DNA of 64,000 nucleotides from Cyclospora cayetanensis (Eukaryota; Apicomplexa; Conoidasida; Eucoccidiorida; Eimeriidae), in contig NW_020312036.1 in NCBI RefSeq assembly GCF_002999335.1, positions 806,001 to 870,000 on the forward strand. The letters are read 5' to 3'. The position numbers and the translations under genes were made by a program. Below, one piece after another: positions 1 to 11,277 of this stretch. The notes under the pieces are model-generated. The model searched no databases, had not been told where the DNA came from, and was given only the letters and a program-made list of their open reading frames with translations. Position 1 is the stretch's first letter, and every line of letters starts with the position of its first letter.

Positions 1-1376
1 GCGCTCTCATGCACGTTGCCTCTACCTTCTTCCATGTGATTCTTTTGGAGCTTTAAGATAGACATTAATGCAAGCACTGCCTGTATTTTGATGCAGAGTT
101 TACTCTCTGTGAATTTATGCCACTGCTGAACTAAGGTGAACTCTAGTTCCTTCCACACATTGCTTTTATCGTTTCGTAGCATATGGTCTTGCATATTTCA
201 GCGCTCCGATGACAGCGAGCCATTGTGTCTCCGCGGTCCCGCCCTTTTGGTCCCGCGTAAGTTGCTGGATATAGTACGTGTTTTTCCTTTGGCTGATTTC
301 ACAGTAGCGGCTGATGTATACATCTGCTTTTCTCATCTGCACCATTCTAGCGCTTTTGCCTCCCTGCGAGTGGCGAGAGGCTGGAAACTCTTCCGCTGTC
401 CTACACGCAGTTGTTCTCGACGTATAGGTACGTGAAAGGACACATGCTTGATATGGCGCTCGGGGAAGCTGTAGCAGGCTGAGCTACACAAATACACTTC
501 ATAGTATAGCAATCATGCTCGACTGACTCTTAGTGAAGATTTGCCTGATTGCTGTCGCTGTTCGTGGGTGTTACGTTTTGCAGAGAAGTATTGACTCGAC
601 GCACGAAAGCAAGAAGTTGTGTGTATATGTACTGGATGCTAAATGTGAATAGCCGGTAATGTTCGAAGTGCTTGAGGGGTGGCAGCAACGCGTACCCTAG
701 CAATCCCTATTCCCCCATATCGGGAACTCTTGAAAAAACTGAGGACAGGGAAAAGAAAAAATCATTTTGCTAAACATCTAAGAACTTGAAATTAAGTGCG
801 TATTAAGTGCAAATATATTTGTCTCCGTACGGAGACCTCAGATGGAGCGTTCAACGAGGTCGTCCGGAGGACCACTTCGTTGCCTTTCTCGATGTTGCAC
901 GGTTTGGATCGTATTTAGGTGTGCGAGCAAGATGCATTCCTTCTAAAACTGAGCAGGGGTCGAAGTACAGAAAGTCGATGCAGGCAATTAGATGGAACAA
1001 GAAAGGGGCAAAAGAGGCTGTATTTGCCTAGTTGTTCTTGCACATACGCAAGGAGCTGGTCCCTAGTTCGCGGCAAGGTATATGAGTATTGCTACCGTTC
1101 ATTATTGACCTAGCTGTTTGAAATTAACAGAATTAAGCCATCTATAATCTATTGCGGCTGCTCAACGCAGGCAGCATAGCACGTGACCCCGAGGGGCCCC
1201 TTGTCTCCTCCCCGCTCAGGTGACCCTGGGGTTACTCTATATATCGGCGGCAGTCTGGTCACCCCTCTGCGCGTTTATCAGTATATATCATTGTTTGCAG
1301 TGCAAAACTCTAATACTCAGGGCCTCGAGAGCTATTTGAAGGTATTTTGGAGTTCCCATTCTCCCCACCAAGGAGG
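1..1376. other. Upstream spacer, no supported gene
   Basis: No reading frame here shows a recognisable domain, signal peptide or convincing splice pair; the open stretches are short and begin at non-ATG codons. The last 200 bases precede the start of the PAN/Apple gene and contain a TATATAT element near 1238 and a GC-rich GAGGGGCCCC block near 1191, which could belong to its promoter or 5' leader. That role is an inference only. Confidence 0.5.
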
Positions 1377-2800
1377 ATGACTGCCGGAGTCAAGTTCGTG
1401 GCGCTTGCCGCCCTGCTCTCCGCTGCTCCAGCGTAAAAAAGCACTAAAGTCCCAGATCCGCCCAATCCGCTATAAGTCTATAATTCAAACCTCTATTCTC
1501 TTCAGCCCCATATACTTCTCATTTGGCTGTACATGTATCTTGTGTTCTCTCTTTCTTTCCCTGTAATTCTAAAGAACTCCTACAGGACACCCTTGATCTC
1601 GTCATTCCTGTATGCCCTGCCAGTTCCTGAGAGCCCTAACTCGCATAAGCCTTGCTATTGTAAGACAGATCTGCATGGTGTTTGTGTGGAGCTCTGCGGG
1701 TCAGGTGGGGATGCTTTCTGGACCACACGGACTACCAGGGTGCTGACTTGGATCGTTTGCTGGGGAAGGTGATGACCGCAGCTCAGTGCCAGAGTGCGTG
1801 CCAGGGGATCCAAGATTGCACGCACTGGACATACCAGCCGACCACAAACTCTTGCTACATGAAGAGCGGCTCACCTGTCCCGTCCCCGGCTGAAGGCCTC
1901 ATTTCAGGTCCACGTATCTGCCCGGGACCAGTGGACTGTTCGCAAGCAGGCATTGACCTCTTCGGAGATGATATCATCAATACAGAGGTCGCGAATGCAC
2001 TTGCATGTCAGTATCAGTGCGTAGCGGTCAATGGCTGTATGTTCTGGACCTTTATTTCTAGCACCAGGAGGTGCTATATGAAAGGTGCAAATGTCGATCC
2101 ACAGCCACATAAGGAGGCTATTTCTGGACCAAGGGAGTGCCCCACAACGGAGCCCATAAGCTGCGAGATGTCCACAGACTTCCAGGGCCACGATATCAGA
2201 GGCTTCCACGGAACGGTCAAGGACGTAGCTGCCTGCCAGGAGCTCTGCAAAGGATTCAACAATTGTTTCTACTGGACGTTTGTGCAAAGCACAGCCTCGT
2301 GCTACCTGAAGAGCCAGAGCGCCGCCGAAGGGAGAGAGTACAACCCTCAAGCCTTTTCTGGAACACGCAACTGCGATCTTTCCACACACCCAGTCTCTCC
2401 GTTGCCTACCACCACCACAACAGCACCCCCAAGCTCCTGCCTGTTGGAGAACTACGATTATCCAGGATCGGATATCACCTCGTTCGGGCTCGGCTCCGTT
2501 ACCAAGCCCGAAGCCTGCCAGCTCCTGTGCCAGTACTCCGAGGAGTGCGCGCACTTCACCTTCTTCGAGGGCACTTGCTACTTCAAAAGTGAAGCAGCTC
2601 CTCAGGCGATCACCCCCAAGGTTGGGGCCATCTCAGGACCTAAATACTGCACCGTCCACGACACCACTACCACCACTACCACAACCACAACTACCACAAC
2701 CACGACTACCACAACCACGACTACCACCCCTGTCGAAACAACCACAACGGCGCCAGCCGAGAGATTGCTACGGTTTCTGAGGTCCTCAGGTTCCTCCTAA
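1377..2800 (+). CDS. Secreted PAN/Apple-domain protein, microneme-adhesin-like
   Basis: Two exons, 1377-1432 and 1705-2800. Exon 1 is a complete signal peptide, MTAGVKFVALAALLSAAPA, beginning at an ATG just after AGG AGG; it is cut in phase 2 by a GTAAAA donor and joins in frame after the GGGTCAG acceptor. The mature protein has four PAN/Apple modules, each opening with Cys and an aromatic-Gly-Asp motif (DYQGADL, DLFGDDI, DFQGHDI, DYPGSDI) and closing with SGPRxC, SGTRNC or SGPKYC. Each has the CxxWTF...CYxK core. A Thr-rich linker of more than 20 residues follows, then a short tail ending RFLRSSGSS. There is no transmembrane segment or GPI signal, so it is probably secreted or held by a partner. 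In coccidia such proteins sit in micronemes and bind host glycans or partner adhesins; that role is inferred from the family. It has fewer PAN units than the multi-Apple micronemal protein known from Eimeria tenella. Confidence 0.85.
2662..2748 (+). repeat. ACC/ACA triplet tract coding poly-Thr
   Basis: Imperfect runs of ACC, ACT, ACA and ACG codons near the 3' end of the PAN/Apple gene encode an almost pure threonine stretch. Synonymous codons are mixed, so the tract is kept at the amino-acid level and is not a simple slippage product. Such a stretch is a plausible O-glycosylated stalk. Confidence 0.8.
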
Positions 2801-3841
2801 GGCGTCCTGATAAGCCTTTGTGTACTTTGAGGGGCTATGAGGGTCCCCGGTATGACCTAGGCAGTTTGTTTTAAAGGTTACCCCTCTCTGGTGGGATGCC
2901 CCATAATCGCGCTCAGGCTGATTGCACATCTGCCTCGCTCACGCGTTTTAATATGGAAGCTGTTTCATTTCAAGTGATTTCGCAGCTCGTCTCTCACTTC
3001 AAGTCTCCAATTGTTCAGTACCATGGTGGCGCACGCATGATGCAGGCAGACGCACATACTAGACGGACTCTTACCTATAGTAGCAGACTTGGGGGGCCTT
3101 AACCTGGAGGCTGCCACGATAATATAGGAGGCATGGTGTGGCCGCGAAGTCCATAGTGTTTTACAAGACGTCGTATACATGGGCACATACACACATCGAC
3201 AACTGTGTGCTGGCTTCCTTGCCGAAGTGGCATGCCAGGAGTCAGACCTAAAGGATCGACCGAGCTCTACAGTTGCTGCATAGAGGTCCTCATCTGTCAA
3301 TCTTTTGCGCGACCGTTGCCGACAGGGGGCGGGGGACCAGAGCACGTCGAACCATGGGGAGGTACTAGCCTCCCGAATAACGCTTGCACCGTGCGTGGCG
3401 TCCTAGCTTTCGTGACGCAAGGCTCACTTCAGCCCAGAACGAGCCTCCACTTACACTGTATACGTGAGTATGTACATACACTAGCCATATCCAATGCATT
3501 CCTTTAGGCCTTCTTCGTAATCGAAGGCACGCGTTCATAGGAGCGAGGTAGCGGAAGGCAGCTACTTCGAGGGGAGGGAAGAACATAAACTAAAAGGGCC
3601 TAGAGCCTCAACTAATGAGTCTTCACTGCAGGGCTCCGCAGACGCGCATGGCTACCCCACTTGCACCTGCTGTCCTTTCCCCTGCCCAAACGTAGCGTAA
3701 GTCTGTCTTGCTGCTAAGCATTTAGGCCCAAAGGTCGCGGACACCCACTGTTGCCCATTCGCCGCTTATCGACCCGAAGATTTAGGGGGCATATGGGAAT
3801 GCTTGTGGGTGTAGGCGCAAGGCACCGCTGCAGCGAACTAT
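2801..3841. other. Spacer between convergent genes
   Basis: The PAN/Apple gene ends at its left edge and the minus-strand DHHC gene ends at its right edge. A minus-strand open stretch at 2965-3345 has a coding-like patch but begins at a non-ATG codon and has no convincing splice partners. Nothing else is supported. Confidence 0.5.
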
Positions 3842-6399
3842 CTACTGGAACAAAATTTCCTGTGGCAACTTGACCCAAGGGCAGAGAATGGCAAGGAGGG
3901 GCCTCGGGCCCAGCACCTGCTCCATATTCTTACGCCAGCCCCTATTGTACGGAGAAAATGCGCAGGGTTCGTCCGAGACAAATGGGTACACCAGGAACTC
4001 GAACAAACCCACGCTACGCGGGGAGGCACTGGACTTACCTCCCACCAGCTCACTATCGTCCACCAGAGACTGTGGGCCCCCAGCAGCATGCTCCGACGGC
4101 AGTACCTCCCTCGCGTCTAGATTGTTCTGCAGTACACGTGAGTCGCAGCAACGGCGCAGCTGGCAACATCGACTGCAGCAGACCGTGAAAAGCGCTGCAT
4201 CCGGGAACGCCCTCTCCCGGCTCCCCTCCCTGCGCAAGACGGGTGACAAATCTGCGTGGTAGGGCTCACCGCGATCGAGAGCGTCGTTTGATTCGACAAG
4301 ACGAAGTACAGATGCGCGACCAAGAGGAAAAACACCCCAACGCCGACGTTTAGAGCCACACAAAAGGAAGCAAACATCAAATGCCTGATTGCCCAGCCCC
4401 CCTGCGCTGCAATCGCGGCATCTAGGAAGGCGTACACCTTGTCACTGAAGGGGGGGGGGCCCGCAAGGGCAGTCGCAGAAGCAGCAACAGACTCCCGAGC
4501 TGCGGCAAGTCCGGCAGCTAAGGCGCGCGATCTCGCCTCTTCAGAGGGCTCCCCTTGCTGCGCGTGCTGCTGGGTATTGCCAGCTGCTGCTGCATGTGCG
4601 TCTGTGTCTGCGAGGGAAGCAGATGCAGCAGCAGCGGCAGCTCTCCAAGCTTGCGTCGCTGCAGTGTTCAGCTGCAGCTGCGTGGGGGGTGGAGGCGGTG
4701 CAGGGGGCAGCCCAACCCCTAACCGGAGGAGCATCTGGATGCCCTTCGCAAGGAGGCCCTCTCTTGGGATGGCAGAAAAGCGATGTTGAAGCAGCAACTG
4801 GTGCTCCCTGGCTAGCTCTGCGGGTTCGAGGAGAGCTTCCTCCGTTGGAGGCTGAGCGGCAATAGCGGGCTTTTTCTCCAGCAACAAGACACGCTGTGCA
4901 AGGGCCCTGAAGAGTGCTGCCTGCGCGTGAGCATGCTCCCTCCGATCCGCCTCAATATACTTGGCACCTAAGGCGACTGCTGCTGGAGGCAGGAAGACGA
5001 CAGTTCCGAAGAGAGCCAGGAGACTTCCAAACAGCAGAAGCCCTAAGAAGTAACGGGCATTCCGAACACCCACGCACTGGGAAATCCAGGGGCAGTGATG
5101 GTCTTGTCGAACGACGCAAATGCCGCATGCTCTGCAATGACGAGTGCGAGGGCCCTTGAGTCGGTTGCATTTCCCACATACCAGCCAAGTAGCGCTAGAA
5201 GCTTGCGGTTCTGTGGGCGTGTTGGTGGCATTTGAGGTGGAGGAGCTGGCGAGGCGGCTTCGCAGAGATTTACGGGAAGGGGAGTCCTCCACTGAAAGAC
5301 TGCACTCTACTGTAGCCGGAGCTTCCTTCTCCTCCTCTTCCTGCTGTTGCTGCTGTTGCTGTTGCTGCAGTAATGGTAGTGACGACAGCACCTTGATCCG
5401 GGAAGAAGAATGTGCCTCTGCCTGAATAAGCCCTTGCCGCTCGGGTAGGTCTCTATCTTCTTTTGTAACGGCAAAAGTAGGGCATGTGGATGCGGTAGCA
5501 GGATCAAGAACAACGTTGCAGTGCTTCAGCTCTGACACAACAGATACGGCTTCTGTGGAAGTTTCTGCTTCGTTTTTTCTCAACTCCGCAGTAGGAGCGC
5601 AGTTTGGTGCTGCTGCCAGTAAGGCGGCACCTCGTAGATCTGAGGACACGTCTTTCTCGGAAGCTGCGGGAGGTATTGCAGCAGTAGCGAGCGACAAGGG
5701 AGTGCTGCAGAAGCGGGCAGAGAGCTCTGCATAGCTTGCAACTCGCTGCTGGGGTAGGGCCCCCCCATGTGCGATGGGGGGGTATCCGGGAGTTACGCAC
5801 ACGGCCTTTCTGTAGTTGAACAGCGTGTTAAAGAGAAGCCACGCCGCTAAGGCAGCTTCTGGGGAGATCCAGGATGCGAAGAGCTGCTGCCACGTCGATG
5901 AGTCGTGCTTTTGTTGCTGCTGGCTTCCGGGGAGGAGCGAATGAGAAGCGGACGGCCCTGGGGAGTGGCTCAAAGGAAGTAGGACGAAAAAATACGTGTA
6001 AGACGCAAGAACTACCAACGAGGTGGCTATCCAAGGCAGTATTCTTCCAATGAAGCGTAGCACGTGGTCACAGTGCGAGCAGAAGAAGAGGAAACAGGCG
6101 CACACGTTATTTACAAGGGCAGCACTAGATCGCTGCCCGAGACGGAAGGTCCAGTCAATAAAAAGGCACCGCATCCCAGACCGCGTACTGTTGCCAGTAC
6201 TGCTGCCAGTACTGTTGGAGGGGGGAGGCGCACTGCTCCTGCTAGATGCGTTGGAGCAGCCGCTGTGGAGTTGCTGCGGCTGTCTGAGGGGTCGCAGCCG
6301 CAGCAGTCGAAACAGCGGCAAAAGCAGAGAACGCAGTCGCATGGCAGTCACTTTGCGGGCCCGACGGAGCACTGCATCTCCCCAAGAAAGGTGATCCAT
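3842..6399 (-). CDS. DHHC-type protein S-acyltransferase (palmitoyltransferase)
   Basis: Two exons, 6399-4270 and 4126-3842, joined in phase 0 at a GTGAGC donor and a CTGCAG acceptor, giving 804 residues. The start is the first ATG in frame (MDHLSW). Two N-terminal membrane spans are visible, the second ending before the family-typical VTPGYPP. The Cys-rich domain CGKCNRLKGPRTRHC ... DHHCPW lies near residues 405-455, with the catalytic DHHC at about 432. A third span (YFLGLLLFGSLLALF), a fourth (FASFCVALNVGVGVFFLL) and then NQTTL, matching the TTxE motif, follow. The short second exon supplies the conserved tail PYNRGW...N...LGPRPLL. The enzyme attaches palmitate to Cys of membrane-associated proteins; in apicomplexans this supports motility and inner-membrane-complex proteins. 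A Ser/Gln-rich insert precedes the DHHC domain, and an Ala-rich insert of about 190 residues separates spans 3 and 4. Compartment cannot be told from sequence. Confidence 0.9.
5338..5372 (-). repeat. CAG/CAA run coding poly-Gln in the DHHC protein
   Basis: CTG/TTG triplets on the + strand read as a Gln run followed by a Glu run in the minus-strand DHHC gene, in the insert before its Cys-rich domain. Homopolymeric amino-acid runs of this kind are characteristic of Eimeria coding sequence. Confidence 0.8.
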
Positions 6400-7211
6400 A
6401 GGGTTAGGCTGTCTGCGGCGGCTGTGCACTGGTTAGCCACGCCTGAGGAAGCGACATACAGCGCACGCGGACGGCAAGCAGCGACTCGAACTTTGCTCGA
6501 ACAGTCTGCGGAACCCTTTTAGCGGCAGAAATCACGGCCGAGATGGTGCCTATCAGCAGCATAGAGCCGCGCGTGGGTCCGCCGGAAGGCGGTGGGTGCT
6601 CCAGCCCACGCCGCTGCACAGGAGGGCCTGAAGCGTCACAGACTCCTGTCTTTTCAACAAGAAGTCTTTCCTTCCGGAAAGGCGAAGCTGCCCCTTAACA
6701 GTCACTTCTGCCTCAAGAAACAAGCGACTGAAGGCATTTGTTAACATATTGCCTGCAAGGCCCCAAGTTGACCCTAAAATCCGCGTAGGGCGTCGTGGGC
6801 CCCTCCTCGACGTGGATTTTTGTGGATTCGCTCGGTTTCTCTGCAGTCGTCTTTGCTTTATTCGTGTGTAAACCGAGTAATTTTCCGCCTTCTTTCGACC
6901 CCCCCACCGTAAAGCGGTTTTGCGCTGCAGCTTCGAGAGGCATCCCACGAGGTCGAATATCCCATCACTGGACCCCCGCCGGCTCCGCTTCCAAAAGCCG
7001 ATCCCGAAGCCACTGTTGCAGGCAGCTCAGTCCGCAGCCTTTTTCTGCAACTCATGTCGAGACTTCGGGGTGCAAGAGGGGATTCCACCACTCCACAGCC
7101 TCCCCTGACCTTCTCCAGCACCTGCAGCCGTAGCGCTCCAAGGGCCCTCGTCAGAGGGTTCCGTGGACTGTAGAGCCGACATGGGGGTTTGTACTGCTGA
7201 GCGCCTTGAGA
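6400..7211. promoter_or_regulatory. Divergent intergenic region (DHHC / Tfb4)
   Basis: About 0.8 kb separates the start codons of the minus-strand DHHC gene and the plus-strand Tfb4 gene, so it should hold both promoters and 5' leaders. The open frames inside it lack ATG starts or recognisable content. No specific element can be assigned with confidence. Confidence 0.45.
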
Positions 7212-10079
7212 ATGATGCCGGAAGACGCTTCCAACGTTGCAGCGTGGCACAGGCCTACAGCGTCAAGCGGAGGGGTGCAGCCCACTCTCGCGCCAGCTAC
7301 ATCAGCAGCAGCAGCAGAAAACTCAGGAGTACCTGAGGTAGCTGCAGCAGAGTCGGGGGATTCATCATCATCGGCAGCTGCAGCAGAGTCGGGGGATTCA
7401 TCATCATCGGCAGCTGCAGCAGAGTCGGGGGTATCGACAGCAGCAGCATCCGAGGCGAGAACGTCCGGAGCAGCTAGACCTTCAGGACGACTCGACGCAG
7501 CAGCTGCTCTGTCAACAACAGCATCCGCAGTGGAAACTGCTTATCCACCTCGACCGCCTGCTGACGGCTGCCTCGTGGTGATAGTGGACTTGAACCCCAC
7601 AATCTGGAGGCATCCTTCCACGCTCAACACATTCCTTGCCAAGACGCAGCCCATACATCCCGACCTCGAGCACCGTCTGCAGCAGCTGCAACACGAGGCC
7701 TCTCAGCATCAACAGCACCAACAACAGCAACGCGAGAACGATGAACAACATAACAGCACTGCCGCTCTCGTGCGCTATCTCGAGTTCATCTCCGGTCAGC
7801 TAAAGCGTCACCCCTTTGAAACCCCATTGCACGTCTCAGGATTTGCAGCATGTGTATATATATATGTCTATGTATATATATATATATGTCCATGAGTATA
7901 TATATATATGTGTATGTGTATGTATGCATGTATTCATGTGTATGTATAAATATGTCTATGTGTGTGTATGTATGTGTGTATGTATTCACATGTATGTATA
8001 CATATGTCTATGTGTATGTATGCATGTATTCATGTGTATGTATAAATATGCCTACGTGTATGTATGCATTCATATGTATGTTTAAAAACGTATATGTGTA
8101 TGTATGTGCATGCATGTATGTGTGTGGATGTGTATCGATGCATGTACTTGTGTGGATGTGTATGCATGCTCGCCTGTATGTGTGTGTGCGGCCTGTTGTT
8201 GTGCACCCCTGCCGCTAGCCCCTGCATGTGCTCCGTTCCTCGTGCTTCTCGACTGGTGTTAACACTGCAGGATCTGTTTCTCGTTTTGCCCGGGCTGCTG
8301 CTTTAGTGAGCCCACAAAGTCGGTTGGCTATAGTCGGAATGAATGGAAGCACATCGTAAGTTATCTCCTGCGGCTGCCGGTGTTGAGGCGCTGCACACGA
8401 CGCTCCGCGCTGCTGCTTCGGGCACAGCTGCGCCATTCTCGCAAAGCACTCGCCGGCTGGTGTTGGTGTTTCTGGCATTGATGTAGCGGCAGCCGCTGAG
8501 AAAACAGGCCAGGAAAAAGCCGTCGAAACGTGTATGGGCACGCGTGCGAATGCGGCGCAGAAAGCTTCTTTACGAGGCAGGGCCACCCAATTGGATTCTG
8601 GTGCAGTCGGGGGTTGAAAACAGCGGAGTTGATTTGCAGGCAGCTCTTGCTGCCTTTGCGACGTCCTCCGCAGCGGCAGCACGGGGTGCTCCCGCTGCTG
8701 CAGATGGCAGCTGCACTCCTGCAGAGTCAGAGGAGGCAGCAGCTGAGACGACGGCTGCAGTTATGGGTGCCGCTGTAGGACAGCAACAGCGCCGCAAGCC
8801 GAGGGAGGGCGAGTCGCTGTTGGTGGGGGCCTTGTCGATTGCACTCTGCTGTACGTTTTCTTGTATTTAAAGTGCTGAGCCTTTCAAGGCCCTCCATGGA
8901 AACCCAGCCAATGCAGTGCCTCCGTCCATCTCTAGGGGAGGAGGACCGTTCGAGTCTCACTGCATGTAGCGTCGTGTTCACGATCAAACGTTTCAGAATT
9001 AGGGTATGGGGTTCATGTGCGCTTCTCAGATATAAATCGATGGCGCGGGGGGGGGCCTGGGGCTGAAAGCCGCATGCTGCTGCTTGACGCTTCGCGGCGT
9101 GGCTGCTACGCTGCGCAATTCATACCCCTCCTCAATATTGCTTTCGCTGCATGCAAGCAGGTAAGCTCTAAGGCTTACAGCTCCATAATTCAAGTTTTGG
9201 CACCTCAATATAGGGTCGTGGATCTTTATGACATATATGTACATATACCTATTTTCGCATTTCCAGGTGCATGCGTGTATTCATGCGTATATATGTGTGT
9301 ATACGCATGTGTGTGTGTGTGTGTGTATATGTGTATATGCATGTATGTGTGTGTGTATGTGTATATGTGTGTTTTTGTGTGTATTGATGTGCGCGTGTGT
9401 TTATGTGTGCGTGTGTCTGTATGGATTTGCATGTTTGCTTCAGTTTCTATGAATGCATGTGTGTGTGTCTTTGCGGTAGGGCGTTGCAATCGACTGTTGC
9501 GCGTTGCTTCCCGATAGTTCGGTACCTCTGCCAGCCCCTACACCCTAACCCCAAATCACGTCCTGCCAACACTAAACTCGCTCAAAAAAATGCCGTGAGG
9601 GTGTCTGTTTTATGTTTCAGAGTATCCCGGAGCAGCTCTGCGACGTTGCTCGAGGCCGCTGTTCAAGATTCTCTTGTTGTTTTTCCCAGGGACTGTCGGG
9701 ACCGGCCAAAGGCCCCAACAGTCTTAGAGGAGATGTAGCGTTGCTTCAGCTGCTTCTTTTCTGGTTCTTGCCGCCCCCATCCTTAAGGCCTGCCATCGCT
9801 GCAGTATCGGTTCATCAGAGAACCAACACCGCAGTGTGCTTCTGTCATCATTCTCCCGTCGATCTCTGCTTCATCTGCTCCTGCTGCCTCGCCAGTAAGA
9901 GGATGAAAGTCACTAGTTTGAGGGGTGGGGGCACCGAACGTTCACGGCCTAGGGTCAAACCCTCCGGTGGTGTGGGGATATGTGCTGCAGTTTACTGCTC
10001 AGAGACCTTGGATAATGGCAAGGACCGGATTTCCTGCGATGTCTGCAAGTCCGTTTTACTCCCTACCTTCCTTATCTAG
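7212..10079 (+). CDS. TFB4: TFIIH core subunit Tfb4/p34
   Basis: Seven exons: 7212-about 7851, 8307-8355, 8561-8850, 9030-9160, 9480-9521, 9621-9894 and 9991-10079, about 504 residues. All junctions after exon 1 are phase-consistent. Exon 1 has the family's opening LVVIVDLNPTIW after an Ala/Ser-rich N-terminus, then a Gln-rich insert. SRLAIVGMNG, SLLVGALSIALCY and RMLLLDAS...FIPLLNIAFAACKQ match the von Willebrand A-like fold of Tfb4. GVAIDCCALLPDSS and PEQLCDVARG correspond to the IDxCxL...QACDITGG block. LLQLLLFWFLPPPSLR precedes a zinc-binding C-terminus with CFCH, CSCC, YC and CDVC. In TFIIH the protein partners p44 in transcription initiation and nucleotide excision repair in the nucleus. 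The exon 1 donor is the least certain: 7806 gives the same phase. Confidence 0.88.
7852..8190 (+). repeat. TG/TATG microsatellite in Tfb4 intron 1
   Basis: About 340 bases of degenerate GTGTATATAT and TGTATG repeats fill the first intron of the Tfb4 gene, starting right at the putative donor. Open frames inside it give only Tyr/Ile/Cys/Val periodic peptides. Confidence 0.85.
9270..9470 (+). repeat. TG-rich microsatellite in Tfb4 intron 4
   Basis: GTGTGTATATGTG repeats occupy the intron between exon 4 (ends 9160) and the 42-base exon 5 (starts 9480). The repeat ends directly at the TTTGCGGTAG acceptor. Confidence 0.85.
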
Positions 10080-11277
10080 GGCCTGCGTAATGGTGCAACG
10101 AAGCACGCCGTCTATGAGGAATAATGAAAGGCGCACAACTTTAGTGTCGTGTTGTCTGTGCAGATCCCGGTTCGCTAAGGGTTTGCTGAAGACTAAGTTG
10201 GCTGCAACCGTTGACGTTTCGAAGTACTAGCATGCCTTCCTGATTGCAGGGATTAGGCATTCCCTGCCCAATATAGGCTAGAAAGGGAAGCTGGGCATCG
10301 ACAGCTGTCGCTGCCTTCTTATGTCGCTGCATCATGCCGCACCGGGCCACAAGAAGCCCCCAAACGGTTCCACGGGGACTTATAAACAGAGCCCCATGCA
10401 TTTTTCTCATCGCATTCTTAGCGTTGATGGATCCACGGCCTTCTTATAAGAGTGGTCTAAGCTTTGAATATGATCTACTGCTTTCTTATAAGGGTGCTCT
10501 AGCCTTTAAAAGGAGAGGGAAAATTCTAATCTCGTGCAGTAGAAGGGGGGCACGGCGGCAGACGGGTACGCATGTAGTGGGCCTCTGCCTTTTCTTTTAA
10601 GGAAGCAAACAAACGACCCTCATACGCAATGCGGAGTGTTTGAACCCTCATTATGTGTCTGACGCTCTACGTCACTTTTCAGCCCCTGCTTACTCACCCA
10701 GTGCGTGGAATAATGACAAAAAAACACAACAGACGAGATAATGCTCGGGGACTAGGGTGTGGTAGCAGGACGTTTCTATAGGAATGCAGCGAAAGCTAGC
10801 AGCCCTTCCTCATGCGCTGTACTATCAGATGTACTTCTGCCTTTAGCTGGGAAATTTTCAACATCATACTCAGAGATGCAACAAAGGGCACTACAGCATC
10901 ATGCTGCAGCTAGAGGGGACATACTGGTATTCCGGATATGCCCATTTTTGCAGAGCATCATTAGTCAGGGGCTCAGATCTACTTTGGTGTTTCAGCCCCG
11001 ATGGAATTGAGAGAGGCCTTGGCCGTGCATGACCTGCAGACGAGGCAGTCGTGTGTATGTGTAGTTGTAGCCACTCTCCACCTGCTTGGAGGATTCATGA
11101 GGAATAAACGGTCCGCAGATTATACACTGATCAGAAACATTTGCTTCCAGTTCAGAGGCAATGGCTAGCCAATAATACGGGAGGGTACAAGGACGGAAAC
11201 ACCTGTGGCGGCGGAAGCTGGGAGGCCTTGGGAGCAGCAGCCACACTGGAAGCAGTGCCCCAGTCGTTGTATTACAC
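10080..11277. other. Spacer downstream of Tfb4, nothing firm
   Basis: No recognisable gene. A minus-strand stretch at about 11080-11180 reads SELEANVSDQCIICGPFIP, which could be a further exon of the candidate minus-strand gene at 11278-11978, but the splice phase does not match cleanly. Another minus-strand open stretch at 10141-10410 has no supporting signal. Confidence 0.4.

Noticed and set aside
1904..2554. 216-residue minus-strand frame inside the PAN/Apple gene
   Set aside because: Antisense shadow of the Cys-rich coding exon.
9655..9690. A 29-base mini-intron in Tfb4 exon 6
   Set aside because: A GT...CCCAG stretch would join two frames giving SSSATLLEAA-GLSGPAK, but the continuous frame from 9621 gives PEQLCDVARG, which aligns better to the family and keeps phase with both neighbouring exons.
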